Shown piece after piece: positions 22,101 through 33,600 of a DNA stretch of 64,000 bases. The notes under the pieces were generated by a model, which saw only the letters and a list, made by a program, of their open reading frames with translations, did not search any database and had not been told where the DNA came from. The first letter of the stretch is position 1, and every line of letters begins with the position of its first letter. Source of the stretch: Tetradesmus obliquus (lineage: Eukaryota > Chlorophyta > Chlorophyceae > Sphaeropleales > Scenedesmaceae); assembly GCA_030272155.1 (NCBI GenBank), contig CP126203.1, forward strand, positions 3,596,001-3,660,000, written 5' to 3'. Both the position numbers and the translations under genes were made by a program.

Positions 22101-22959
22101 TTGTTACAAGTGTATTGCTTTTAGTCAGTTGTTTGCACTGTAGCCCAGCTTGAGTGTGCCGCTGTACTCCTTGTGCGCAGCCATAAATCCCTGAATGGAC
22201 TTGGTGCCAAGACCTGCAGGCATGTACCGGTTGTGTAGTTTACTGCTACTTTCATAAACATAGCTACCTCAGCATAACCTAGGTAGATCTCCTGCATAGG
22301 AGGATGGAAACAAAAGAAAGGCCCTAGTAAAACCAGCGCATGCAAGCATGGTGCTGTTGTGCCTGCTTGATAGGTATCATTGCATGATTATGTGGCCTCT
22401 GCTGCTTAGCAGAAGTAACTGTTCTGGCTGTGACAGTTATGCCAGCCGCACCTGTGCAGATGATGAGTAGGCCTGTGGCTGCAGGATCCAGGGTCCCAGC
22501 ATGGCCCACCTGCAGCAGCAGCAGCAGGGTGCATTGTCTGTACATACTCCAACAGGGGCTGGTAACTTGGGTTGTGCACTGCTGGTACGTTTTTCACGGC
22601 ATGTAGCTGGCATGTTACTTCAGCTGCTTTGCTGCAGACCCTGGTCAATCTCATGCAAGTAAAATGTTCGCAGCATGACTTGCAGGAACACTTGCAGGAA
22701 CATCAATGCCGCCCGCAATGCACATGTCGCTCGTGCTGCATGCAGCAGTGCCTTTGTGTACCTTTTTGACACCCAGCCGCTTCATTGCGCCCTTGATGGC
22801 ATTGCAGGCGTCAAATGAGGTCCATGTTAGCGGCTTATCCACCAGCAGCACTGCATTGTTAAACACATCCAAGTCTGCTGGCAGGTCAGGTGCGACCACA
22901 TGCGTAGGTGGCACCCTGCCGCTGCCGCCTCCGCTGCCGCCACTAGCAGTTGGGCTGCC

Positions 22960-22995
<36 letters not shown>

Positions 22996-23552
22996 GGGTT
23001 TGCTGCAGCTATCCTGGCCGACAGGAGCTGCTTCTGCAATGTCATCTGCAGCTGCTGCTGCCGCTATTACAGGGGCAGCAGTGCTGCGGCCAAACTCCCT
23101 GCTGTTTGCTCCTGCTGCTGCGGCTTCATACAGTTCATCTAGCACGTCCTCGACAGCTGCTGGCGCTGCTGCTGCAGCATCAGGCGCTGTCCTGCTGCTG
23201 GGTGCTGCATCTTCTGCCCCGTACAATGCATCTAACAGATCCTCCTCAGCTGCTGCAGCAGCTGCTGCTGCTGCTTGCCCAGGCTGTGGTGAATCTTTGC
23301 TAGCTGGTGTTGGTGCTGCATCACTGTACAGGGCTGCAAGTTCATCTTGCTGGCCTGCTGCGACTGCTTGGGGTGTTGCTTTTGCACGCACAGATCGCTC
23401 CCTGGCATGCGAGGCGGCAGCAGCAGGTAGATGCAGTGCAGCAGTGAGGTGCGGTGACTGCCGGCAACACAGTGCTGCTGTGGGTCTGTGTGTGTCCTGT
23501 TTGAGGGCCCTAGCTGCAGCTTGAGAAGCTGTGCACAGCAGGGGTGACCTGG

Positions 23553-23588
<36 letters not shown>

Positions 23589-23628
23589 TGGCTGCAGAGC
23601 GCAAGGCGCGCAGGGGCTGCATCTGCAT
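18984..23628 (-). CDS. truB: TruB-type tRNA pseudouridine-55 synthase with long N- and C-terminal extensions
   Basis: Six exons fit in phase: 23628-22762, 22509-22452, 22090-21953, 21065-20894, 20000-19797, 19230-18984, giving 561 residues from the ATG at 23628 (ATGs at 23706 and 23661 are also in frame). It isomerises U55 of tRNA T-loops. The core shows [34 protein letters not shown] with the catalytic Asp, [29 protein letters not shown] and [16 protein letters not shown], the family order. The start [18 protein letters not shown] suits an organelle transit peptide. About 250 residues before the core are Ala/Ser/Gln-rich with three related acidic motifs ([23 protein letters not shown]). The tail has a basic patch ([14 protein letters not shown]), polyGln and AAEQP repeats. 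Three introns are crowded with exon echoes. Confidence 0.92.
19075..19135. repeat. CTG array coding polyglutamine in the TruB tail
   Basis: About 14 CTG units on the plus strand read as CAG (Gln) in the last TruB exon, between the basic KGRARGKGK patch and the AAEQP repeats. Confidence 0.85.
19440..19700 (-). repeat. Two tail echoes of TruB exon 19797-20000
   Basis: Copies of the exon end at about 19588-19700 ([33 protein letters not shown] and GTGAGC) and about 19440-19510 lie downstream of the real exon, spaced near 190 and 150 bases. Confidence 0.85.
20055..20620 (-). repeat. Five head echoes of TruB exon 19797-20000
   Basis: The acceptor plus exon start ([20 protein letters not shown]) is repeated upstream at about 20548-20620, 20429-20498, 20312-20382, 20169-20254 and 20055-20130, before the real exon at 20000. 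Spacing is 115-130 bases. Each copy breaks off after the IRTL region. The copy nearest the real exon is the most decayed. Confidence 0.9.
20770..20840 (-). repeat. Tail echo of TruB exon 20894-21065
   Basis: A copy of the exon end ([15 protein letters not shown] followed by a GT donor) about 115 bases downstream of the original. Confidence 0.85.
21120..21705 (-). repeat. Three head echoes of TruB exon 20894-21065
   Basis: The exon start ([20 protein letters not shown], then [15 protein letters not shown]) is copied at about 21590-21705, 21345-21455 and 21120-21205. The nearest copy stops after MFSELHN, the others after HEL. Flanking intron bases (AAAAGAGAGCAGCAACAGCAGG type) are also repeated. 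Confidence 0.88.
22146..22214 (-). repeat. Head echo of TruB exon 21953-22090
   Basis: Acceptor plus [24 protein letters not shown], about 125 bases upstream of the real exon, which reads [20 protein letters not shown]. The copy ends before EGTPSLDAE. Confidence 0.88.
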
Positions 23629-24693
23629 GATTAGTCTCGTTCTGCAGCTGTTCAGTAGCATCCACCAGAGCTGCAAGGCAGACAGGCGAGAGCAATGCTT
23701 GAGCATAGGCTGGGTGGTGCTTCTCACTGCAGCAGGCTTGACCTGTTACAGGACAGTAGCTGTGCTGCTAGCTCGCTTGCAACTCACCCAGTTTCTGCTG
23801 GGAGCTCAATGTCTTCTGCTGAACGCTTGGACATGAACCTAGCGCCGTGTTGCGCTGAGTTGCCCTCGGCAGGCTTTCGGTAGGTGCCGCCGGTGCGGTC
23901 TGCTGGATGGCTTGGACACCGTTTGTTAGCAGCTCTTGACACAATTATTAAAGTGCTGCAGCGCACTACGCTAAGCCCCCTCTGCACTTGGTGTACTGAC
24001 AACCCTACATATGTCATGTACAGGATACACTTCATTTGCTGTTGTTCTGTGCTCTACGCACAAATCATCGATTGAACTTAAAGATTGGTTGATTAAGGTT
24101 TTCTCTGATTATGGCATCGCTGCCTCGGCTAGCCTCTGATGGCAAACATTGGGTGACTTGCCGTGCTGGCACAGCTGTTGCACCTACAATAAACCAATTC
24201 CCTGTAAAGGTGTGCGATACACTTGCAATTTGGTGATAGATCAAGTTTCCAACCATGTCATATACAGCCCGTTAAGGTTACTGCAGTGCTTTCACAGTCA
24301 AGGGCATCATCATGATGCCATGTTGGCACATGTCCAAGTGGCAGCACCATCAGCAGGTACACACTGACCATCATCGTAACTTTTCAGTTCAGATTGGTTC
24401 ACCGCAGAAATGTGGCCACAGAACCGCTCGAAATGTTTGAAGGCAGAATTCCATCCTGCACTGCAGAGCCCTCAACCACCACAATGACACCTCCTCATTC
24501 AAGCCATGTTATCACGCTAGACTCTCCAAAGTGTACTTTAAAGTTCATTTGAAAGAGTCTGGGCACTACATTTACAAGTGTGTCGCGCCTCCCAATACAA
24601 ACCGACAGTTCAGCAGTCATCGGAAAATGCAGCAGTCTGCCGCGGTGACATCTCTAAAACATTTCATGTGCTATTAGCATATCATCGAGCGCG
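23629..24693. other. Divergent intergenic region between TruB (-) and the ABC transporter (+)
   Basis: About 1.06 kb separates the two chosen start codons and should contain both promoters. The first part (23629-23706) stays open in the TruB frame. The region 24000-24690 is less CAG-rich than its surroundings and more AT-rich. No gene is seen. Confidence 0.55.
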
Positions 24694-27600
24694 ATGGACG
24701 TGGGCGAGCCTAGTAGCCCTGCCTATGCAGCGCTGGGCTACTCGGCAGGCCTAGGGCAGGACCCGGTCGCTCTATCTCGCAACGCAGACATTGATGAACA
24801 GGAAGCGATAGCTGCATGTCAGGAAGAGTGGCTGGCAAGCACACGTCGCCATGTCAAGCGGAAAGAGCGGCAGGAGATGGCCTCCAGGTGCTGCTGGCAT
24901 GGAGTATCTTAGGGCTTGCTGATGCTATGCTAGATTCACACGTCCTTCAAAGCGGTTGTTTCTACATCAAAATGGTCGTATGGACAGCATTGCAGGCATG
25001 CGCGCAGGGGCAGTGCACACACCACAGCAGGCAGTACTGTACTTGCCACCAGCGGGCACTACAAGTAGATGTTGGCAGCACAGCTCAAGTCTGCTGCACC
25101 CGCAGCATCCACAATTGTCACTATTAGTTCATCTGGAGCTGATGCACTTTCCTGCAGGCTGCTGTCAGTGGGGGACAAGCCAGGGCATGACTTCTTCCGG
25201 CTGCTGGCTCAGAAGCTTGAGGAGTACCAGGTGCCCATGCCAACAGTGCAGATTGAGTACAAGAACCTCACAGTCAAGACACAGGCAATGGTTGGAAGCG
25301 CAGGCATCCCAACTGCAGGCAACTTTGGTCCGCAGCTGCTCAAGGTGAGCATGAGCCTGGAGCAGGTGTGAGGTGATTGATACACAGCAGCCCAAGCAGC
25401 AAAGAGATGCAGTAGCCAGCCCTGCATCTACTTGCTACTTGCAGGACAGCAATTTTGCAGGTGCACAGCTGCTGCCCTATTCTGCTGGTACTAGCATGAC
25501 GTGTCGCTTCATAAAGCAGTGCGGCTGCCTTTTCTCCCTGACACAGCTGTTGCTGCGCTCTTCCTGCAGGCTGCTTTTGGAATAGGCAAGGGAGCGCACA
25601 CACAGGAGCTGACCATCCTGGATGGGCTGAACGGTGTGCTCAAGCCGGTAAGGAGGAGTCGTTCACTGGAACGAATGCTGTCGTCCACTCTTTACCCCAA
25701 CAGAAACACACACAACCTTCAGGGATTCACTGCAGGCTTGGATAGCACTCAGTGGCGCAGGTGAAATGGAGCAGCGACCTTGGAGAGCTCCCGCTTCTCG
25801 ACATGCATGTTCAGCCAGCCAGTCAGAGATCTTGCAGGACCCTCAACCATGTGCAAGCCAGCTGAAGCATGCCAAGGGCACCAACACCACCTGTGTATGT
25901 GGTTGTGCTATGTGTGTAGGGACGCTGCACGCTGCTGCTGGGCCCACCAGGCTCTGGCAAGACAACCTTCCTGCGCGTGCTGGGCAACCGCCTCAGGGGC
26001 TGCAACAGGCTGCAGGTGCTTCTTGGCGGCTTTCAGTGCATAATTTGCTTGGTGCTTGCAGGACATAGGCTAATCAAGCAGACTAAAGCAGCAGAACAGG
26101 TCAGAGCTATGCTATTAACCAGCAGCAGCTGCAACACCAAGCAGGCATCAGCCATTGAAGCAGCAGATAGGGTAAGCAATCCTGGCCGTGTACCTCTCAC
26201 TATGCTCCTCACTATGCTTGGGACGGAGACAGACACAGACAACAGCAACCACATGGGTAACATGTTTGGCTCTCTGTTGCTGCAGGTGTCTGGCTCAATC
26301 CTGTACAACGGCCACAACAAGGACGAGTTTGTAGTGGAGCGCACAACAGCATTTGTGGATCAGGTGAGGCAAGGCGTTGTTCAATGGCGCTCTCTGCTGC
26401 TGATAGTTACTAGTATGGGTGCAGTGGAGGCTGCCTGCTGTGTGCGTGACTGCTGGTGTAATCTTGCTTCCCTGACTGCATGTGTAGAAGTGCACAGTGG
26501 AGCTGAGGTGTCCTGCTGTGCAACTGCTGCTGCAGCACGACAACCACATCCCCAACCTGAGCGTTGCGGAGACAGTGAAATTTGCGCACGTCTGCCAGCG
26601 CGGCTACAGGGAGCCAGAGTTCAACCTGTCTGGCGAGCTGTGCAGGGCCAAGGTGTGCAGGCTTGGCAGGCAGTTGGGCAAAAACTTCGTTGGCAGCCAG
26701 GGTGGCATCAGCAGTGGCTGGCCGGTATGCTGCGGCAACAGTTTTGACAGCCAAAGCACACTGCTCCAGGATGCCCACCAGCAGCTGAGCTGTTGCGGAG
26801 CAATGCAGGCGCCAGGGCAGCCCATCTCCTGCACTTGCAAGTCAGATGCAAATCATCGTTCCTGCAACCGTGTTTGGGTTTTGCCGAAGCATCTGCCCCC
26901 TCACGACCTGTTTCGCACTTCCTGCAGGTGATGAGCGTGGCCGGCAGCATGCAGCAGCTGGCAGCGCAGCCAGGTCAGGCCTCGCTGCCACCGCGCGGCT
27001 TCTCGCCCAGTGTCAGCCGCAGGCAGACGTCCAACATGGGCGATGAGCTGGACAACTGCATGGTGATGGACGAGATTGAGCAGCTGATCACGGAGGTGTG
27101 GGGCACTGGCGTGAAGACGGAGGTGGTGATGCGGCTGCTGGGACTGGGCCACTGCAGGTGAGCTTTGGTTGGGTGCAGCAGCAGGCACAACACACACTTG
27201 CTGGCGTGTGGTTGAAGCAGCATAGGCCAGCAGTTTATGCTGTAAACTGTTTTGTTGTTACTGGTTGTCTACCAAGCAGGGTTGCCAGTGGTGCTGCAAT
27301 AGCATCGATTAGCTGGCTGCCATGTACGAAAAATTGCTCATATTGCGTGCGGTGCGGCTGCCGCAGGGACACCATGGTGGGAGACGGCGGCCTGATGATG
27401 CGCGGCATCTCTGGCGGCGAGCGCAAGCGGCTGACGACGGCTGAGATGGTGGTGGGGCCGCAGCGCGTGCTGCTCATGGACGAGATCAGCACAGGGCTGG
27501 ACTCGGCGACACTGTTCAGCGTCATCTCCTTCTTCACAGCGGTGCGTGTTGGCTGGTGCAGGTGGCATGTGAAAAGCAGCAGTCGTCATGCTGCCTGTCT

Positions 27601-30600
27601 CTTGCAGCTGCTAGGTTACTGAACCAATTGTGGGGAGAGCTTACCCCTGCACACCCCAATCAGCAGTGGTATGCACCCCTTGCAAGCCTGCTGACTGATG
27701 TGTGCCGCGGCTGCTGGCTTGCAGATGTCGCATGCGCTGAACCTGACAACCATTATCAGCCTGCTGCAGCCGCCGCCGGAGGTTTTCAACATGTTTGATG
27801 ACCTGCTGCTGCTGGCCAACGGCAAGATGCTGTACCACGGCCCGCTGCAGGTGAGTTTGCCGCATCTTTGACCAGCTGCAATGATTGCCAGTCACTTGAA
27901 GGTACCATCTTACTGTGCATTTGTCCAACAGCCATGCCGCTTGTGCAGGGCGTTGTTTCATCAGGCACGCTCCGGCAGGGTTGTTGCCTGTAGCGCTCAG
28001 ATACTGCCGCCACTGCCTCTGCTGCCGCCTGGTACATTCAGCATGCGCTGCGGCACTTCACGCAAATGGGCTTCCAATGCCCCGTGCGGAAGGATCTGCC
28101 CAGCTTCCTGCTGGAGATCACAACACCAGCAGGTGTGTACTGGTGACGGTGGCAAGTTATGTTACAGACAGGCAGGCTCAAGCAGCTGCGGTGTTTACGA
28201 CTGCATGTTCATCAGCAGCAGATGCAGCAAGCAGGTGTTTGACACGGCGACCCTACTGCATGATCACACTTCTGCTACGGGGGTAAGAAGCAGAGCAGGC
28301 TGCCATCAAGCCATGTTACCTTCAGGCCTGCCAGCAACATGCCCTCAATACTGTGACCTTGTCTGCTGTGCAAATGCTGCAGGCCAGCTGGAGTTTGCCA
28401 GCAAGCAGCTGGTGGCAGCAGTGCAGGCCAACACCGGGAGCATGGCGGGGCCGTCAGGCATGCTGCTGTCGCTGGACCAGATGGCGAGCACCTTCTGGAG
28501 TGAAAGCTCAGCAGGTGATTTGCCAAAGGAGCAGAGATAGCAGCAACAGCAGCAGCATGAGATGCACACTATACGTTGTTGAAATCAGCAGCAGGACAGG
28601 ACGCAAGACAGTGCCAATGAGGTGGAATGAACATCTGTGAAGTACTGCGCCATGCTCATATCCGCCGAGCAATGTCTGGTGCATGCTGATGTGATCCAGC
28701 AATGTTGCGCTGCTGGAGGGCTCACTAGCTCATGCCTGTAACTTTCATCCCAGGTAACGCCATGGTGCAGCAGCTGTCAGAGCCGTTTGACCCGCTGATG
28801 AGCCACCCAGCAGCGCTGGAGAAGCGCCGCTATGCGCTCAGCCCGCTGCAGGCGATTGCTGTGTGCACGCGGCGCCAGGCTAAGCTGGTGCTGCGCGACA
28901 AAGTGCTGCTCAAGGGGCGCATGCTGCAGGTGCGTGTCACAACTCTGCTTGCCTGCGTGATTGCATGTGGCGGCATGTGTGCAATATGCCAGCCAGGAAT
29001 ATGTCTAGTTGGGCTTTGCTCTCTAGTATGCAGGACACTCGCCATCTGCTGGTTGAGCATGCGCTAGCACTGCCACCGTCAGCATGTATCCGGGGCCCTT
29101 CAACACCCACACAGCTGCCATAGAGGCTGTCCTCAAATGGACTAGCGCTGATGTCCCCTTGCCACTCTTGCCATTGCAGATCATCGCTGTCAGCTTGATG
29201 GTGGGCTCGCTGTTCTTCCGGCTGAGCCATGGCGTGAGCGACGCGCGCAGCTTCTACGGCGCGGCCTTCATGGTCATCCTGTTCATGTCCATGGGCTCCA
29301 TGCCGCAGATCGGCATGGTCATGGCGCAGAAGGGCGTGTCGCTGAAGCACAGGGACAGCCTGCTGTACCCGGGCTATGCACATGGCGCGGTGAGCTGCTG
29401 CTGCGTGCGTTGGATGAAGTACACAATAGTTGCGCTGCTTCAAAGCTGCTTTTTTGTCTGTCCAGTGCACACCTGTTCACCACAGCAGTGGCTTTGGGGT
29501 GACAAATGTGCTGCTTGTGTGCGTGCAGGCCATGGCGCTGAGCCAGCTGCCGGTGTCTGTGGTGGAGGCCACGCTGTTCAGCTGCATCATCTACTTCATG
29601 GTGGGCTTCCACATGAAGGTGAACTACTTCTTCATCTTCTGGGTGGTGGTGGTGGCCAGCAACCTGTGCCTCACCGCGCTGTTCCGGCTGCTGGCGGTGC
29701 TGGCGCCCAACCCCACGCTGGGCGCAGCATACGGCGGCCTGGCGCTGCTGATCCTCATCCTGACCAGCGGCTTTGCGATTGTGCGGGGCAGCATACCGCT
29801 GTACTGGATCTGGGCGTACTACCTCAGTCCGGTGAGCAAGACTGTGCTGCCATAGCGAATCTGTTTCTCTGTACTTGATGAACGATGGGCCTTGCAGCAT
29901 GCTTTAAACATACGCCGCACAGCGCTACCAGCAGTGTTGCTAGCCGACATGCTCTGTGTACGCATGCGCAGCAGACGTGCTGGCTGCCACGCGTGATATT
30001 CCAAACCTATGTTGCTGACCCTCACTCTGCCTTGCGCTGTGCAGTTTGCGTACGCGCTGCGCGCTCTGGTCATCAACGAGTTCCGCTCCCCCCAGTGGTC
30101 ACAGAAGGTGCTAGGCGTGCCTGGTGCCTACACCATGGGCCAGGCAGCGCTGATCTCATTTGACTTCTACACAGATGAGAACTGGATCGTCATTGGCATC
30201 GCCTTCCTGTGAGTTGGCAACACACAAGTCTCAGCTGACTTTGCGATGCCCCCTTTGTTGTGGAGACGACATTAATGACTTGCTGCACATAGCTGGCCGG
30301 TCCAACACATTGAGCAGTTGCAATTAGTTCTGCTAGCCTGTGCTGCACTAAATGCAGGCCTCCCTTGGTGCTCTGTGCGTTTGCAGGTTTGGCGCCTACA
30401 TCATCCTCAGCGCAGCCACCTGCCTGGCGCTGGACTGGGTGACTGGGCCCCAGAAGGTGGCCCACGTGCCAGATGCAAAGCAGCTGGAGCTTGTGCGCGA
30501 GGCGGCAGAGCAGCGCCGGGCAGAGGCGCAGCTGCAGCTGCTGCGGCGCCACCAGGAGGCCGCAGCTAAAGCCACAGGCATGTCCCGCCTGTCAAAGGCG

Positions 30601-33600
30601 ACCCGGCGCAACTCCCATGCAGCAGGCACATCCACAAATGGATCGAACACGACAGCCAGCAGCTTGTCCGGCTCTCCCAGGCACTACAATGGCGGGGCTG
30701 CTGCTGGGGACAACGGCAGCACGTACAGCAGGGGATCACATGAGGGTGGCTGGCGGGCTTCCCTGGCAGGTGGGCTGCAGCACTTTGTTCTGTACAGCCT
30801 GTTTGTCTTTTGGTATCCTGTCCTGGTTCCCTGTGCACATACTTTTAAACCTGCAAACTGAGAGTCGACGCTTCGGTGTGTGTGCTTGTCTGCACATCAC
30901 GCAGCCTGCCACATGATCATCATTCTGCATATGCGGCACGCATACCCTGTTCACCTGCATGCATGTGCATAACCGCTCTCTGTGTGCGCTCTCTCCTTGC
31001 ATAGGTGCCACCAACAGCTTCAGCAGCGGCCTGCACCTTGTCAAGAGTGCGTTCAGGCCATCAGACCCTGGCGAGGTGTTCTCGCCGCGCGCTGTGCGCA
31101 TCAACATGGATGGCGGGCTGGACTTCACCCCCATCACACTGGTGTTCCAGGAGCTGAGGTGTGTACCAAGGGCCAGGTGCCTTTCAGACTGCGTAACTGG
31201 TACAGTGTGTCGTGATAGGTGTTGCGAGCATCTGGTGTAGCAGAGTGCTGCCACAATGCCGGCATGCTCATGCACAAATCACAATTTTTGGACTTTGAAA
31301 GGCTTGGCCTGTGTTTCCCGCCCTTGATCTCACACACATGTTCGCTTGCTATTGCTGCAGGTATTTTGTGCCGAACCCATCGTACAAGAAGGGGGGCTGG
31401 GGCCTGCTAGGCAGGTCCAACAGCAGCCACAACAGCAGCATAGACCCTGGCTTTGCGCGCGACGCGGCACTGGGCCCTGTCACGCCCAGCAAGGTCACGC
31501 TGTCAGCTCGCAAGCAGCGATTCAGCAGGGACGCAGAGGCTGGCCGGGCCTGGTCGGGTGCGGGGGACAGGGCCGCTGTCCTTGGCGCAGCAGCAGATGT
31601 GGCTGCGCTGCCGCCGCCGAAGGAGCTGGAGCTGCTGAAGGGCGTGAGCGGGCATGCAGTGCCTGGCAAGCTTATGGCGCTCATGGGCGGCTCTGGAGCA
31701 GGTAAGGGACAGCAGCACGGAGTGCATGTGTATTCAAACACCCTTGCCGCTCAACAGCTGCACTTGATTGCAGCTCCAGCGCAGCCACTAGAACATGCAC
31801 ATATAAGGCACCACACATCAACGAGCATCCGCATCTTCATCATTTAATCATGCTTGCAGGCAAGACCACGCTCATGGACGTCATCTGCGGCCGCAAGACC
31901 GTCGGGCGCACCACCGGCCACCTGCTGGTCAATGGCCAGCCCATTGTCAAGTCCAGCTGGAGCCGCGTGGTTGGCTATGTGGAGCAGATGGACGTGCACA
32001 CGCCGGCACAGACCGTGATTGAGGCGCTGTGGTTCAGCGGGCGGCTGAGGCTGAGCCCGAAGGTGTCCGACCAGCAGGTTGGTGCTGTGTGCTGTAAGCG
32101 GGCTGGGGAGGTTGTCGTAGCACGCTTGGTTGATGCAGGCGCCTCACAGGGCAGTACATGCAGCTTGTGAATACTCATAGCTTGCTGTCTGCTGGCAGGG
32201 TTGACGCGGTGCTGTCTGCCATGATGACATGTGCAACTGCACAGGTGCGTGCATACATGGGGCAGTTCATCGATGTATGGCATTGCGCCCTGCCGTAATA
32301 CGCTTTACTGCACTTCTTGTGGTGCTGCCTGCCTTCACACTGTTTGTGCCTGCGCAGGTGCGCGTGTACGTGGAGCAGGTGATCAACATCAATGCGTTGT
32401 GCTTGCCGTCATGTGCTTACCGCGCATTGTGTGGTGCTGCCTCTGATTTGACTCAACCCGCAGGTGCGCGCGTACGTGGAGCAGGTGATTGACATCGTGG
32501 ACCTGACCGACCTGTCCTTCAGCCTGGTGGGGCTGCCGGGTGGTGCAGGCGGCCTCAGCACAGAGCAGCTCAAGCGGCTGACGATTGCGGTGGAGCTGGT
32601 GGCCAACCCCAGTGTGGTGTTCATGGACGAGCCCACCTCAGGTTGGTGTTTTGCTGCCTTTGTCTGAGCGATAGAAAGTGATATAGCTTTGCAGTGGAGC
32701 TGGTGGCCAACCCCAGTGTGGTGTTCATGGACGAGCCCACCTCAGGTGTGGCATGGCATTGCGATACATCAACCAGGCTGCGGTTGCCAGCTTGTGACAC
32801 AGCTGCTCACTGCAGCCACATCTGGGAACCCGTACACTCCCTGTGTACGGCCAAAAGCTAGTAGCTGCAGCCGGTACTGCAAGCACCTGTGATGGCTTCC
32901 CACATAATATCTTGTGTTCCCTTGTTGCTGTTGCAGGTCTTGATGCACGCGCTGCAGCCATCGTGATGCGTGCAGTGCGCAACGTGGCGCTGAGCGGGCG
33001 CACCGTGATGGTGACCATCCACCAGCCGTCCATTGAGATCTTTGAGGCCTTCGACACCCTGCTGCTGCTTCAGGTGGGGCTCTGTGCTGCCACTGTGCTT
33101 AGGTGGCCAACTGTCCCAGTTTCATTGTTCAACCAGCCATGCAATGCTGGTTCCAGGCATGTTTTCCCTGTCACTGGCGAGTGTTAGAAAAGAGCAGTTG
33201 CATCAGCTTGGTGAGTTAACTGCACATATAGCTTGCACTAGGCTGGCTGCAAATGTTGAAGCTTTGCTGTTGTGTGCTGCGCAGCGCGGCGGGCGCACCA
33301 CCTACTTTGGGCCACTGGGCGATGAGAGCAGCCAGCTGATCTCGTACCTGCAGTGTGTGCCAGGTGAGACGGAAGTTTTATACAATAAGCAGTGCATGCC
33401 ATACAGGACCTCTGGACACCATGTGCAACTTTGCACTGGGGCCAGTAGCGCGCCAGTTGCTGTGTAAGCACGAGCAGCTTGAGCCTTTTGCACGCAGGCA
33501 CATGCAAAGTAGCAGCTGTTGCAACCATGCACCTGTCGTTGCAACTCTGATAGCTCTTCTGGCTACGCCAATCCCTGCGCAGGCACCTGCCCAATCGCAG

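Noticed and set aside
22706..23524. Long plus-strand open frame of 272 codons
   Set aside because: It is the antisense of the TruB first exon; its polyCys, polyLeu and polyAla runs come from the CAG repeats.
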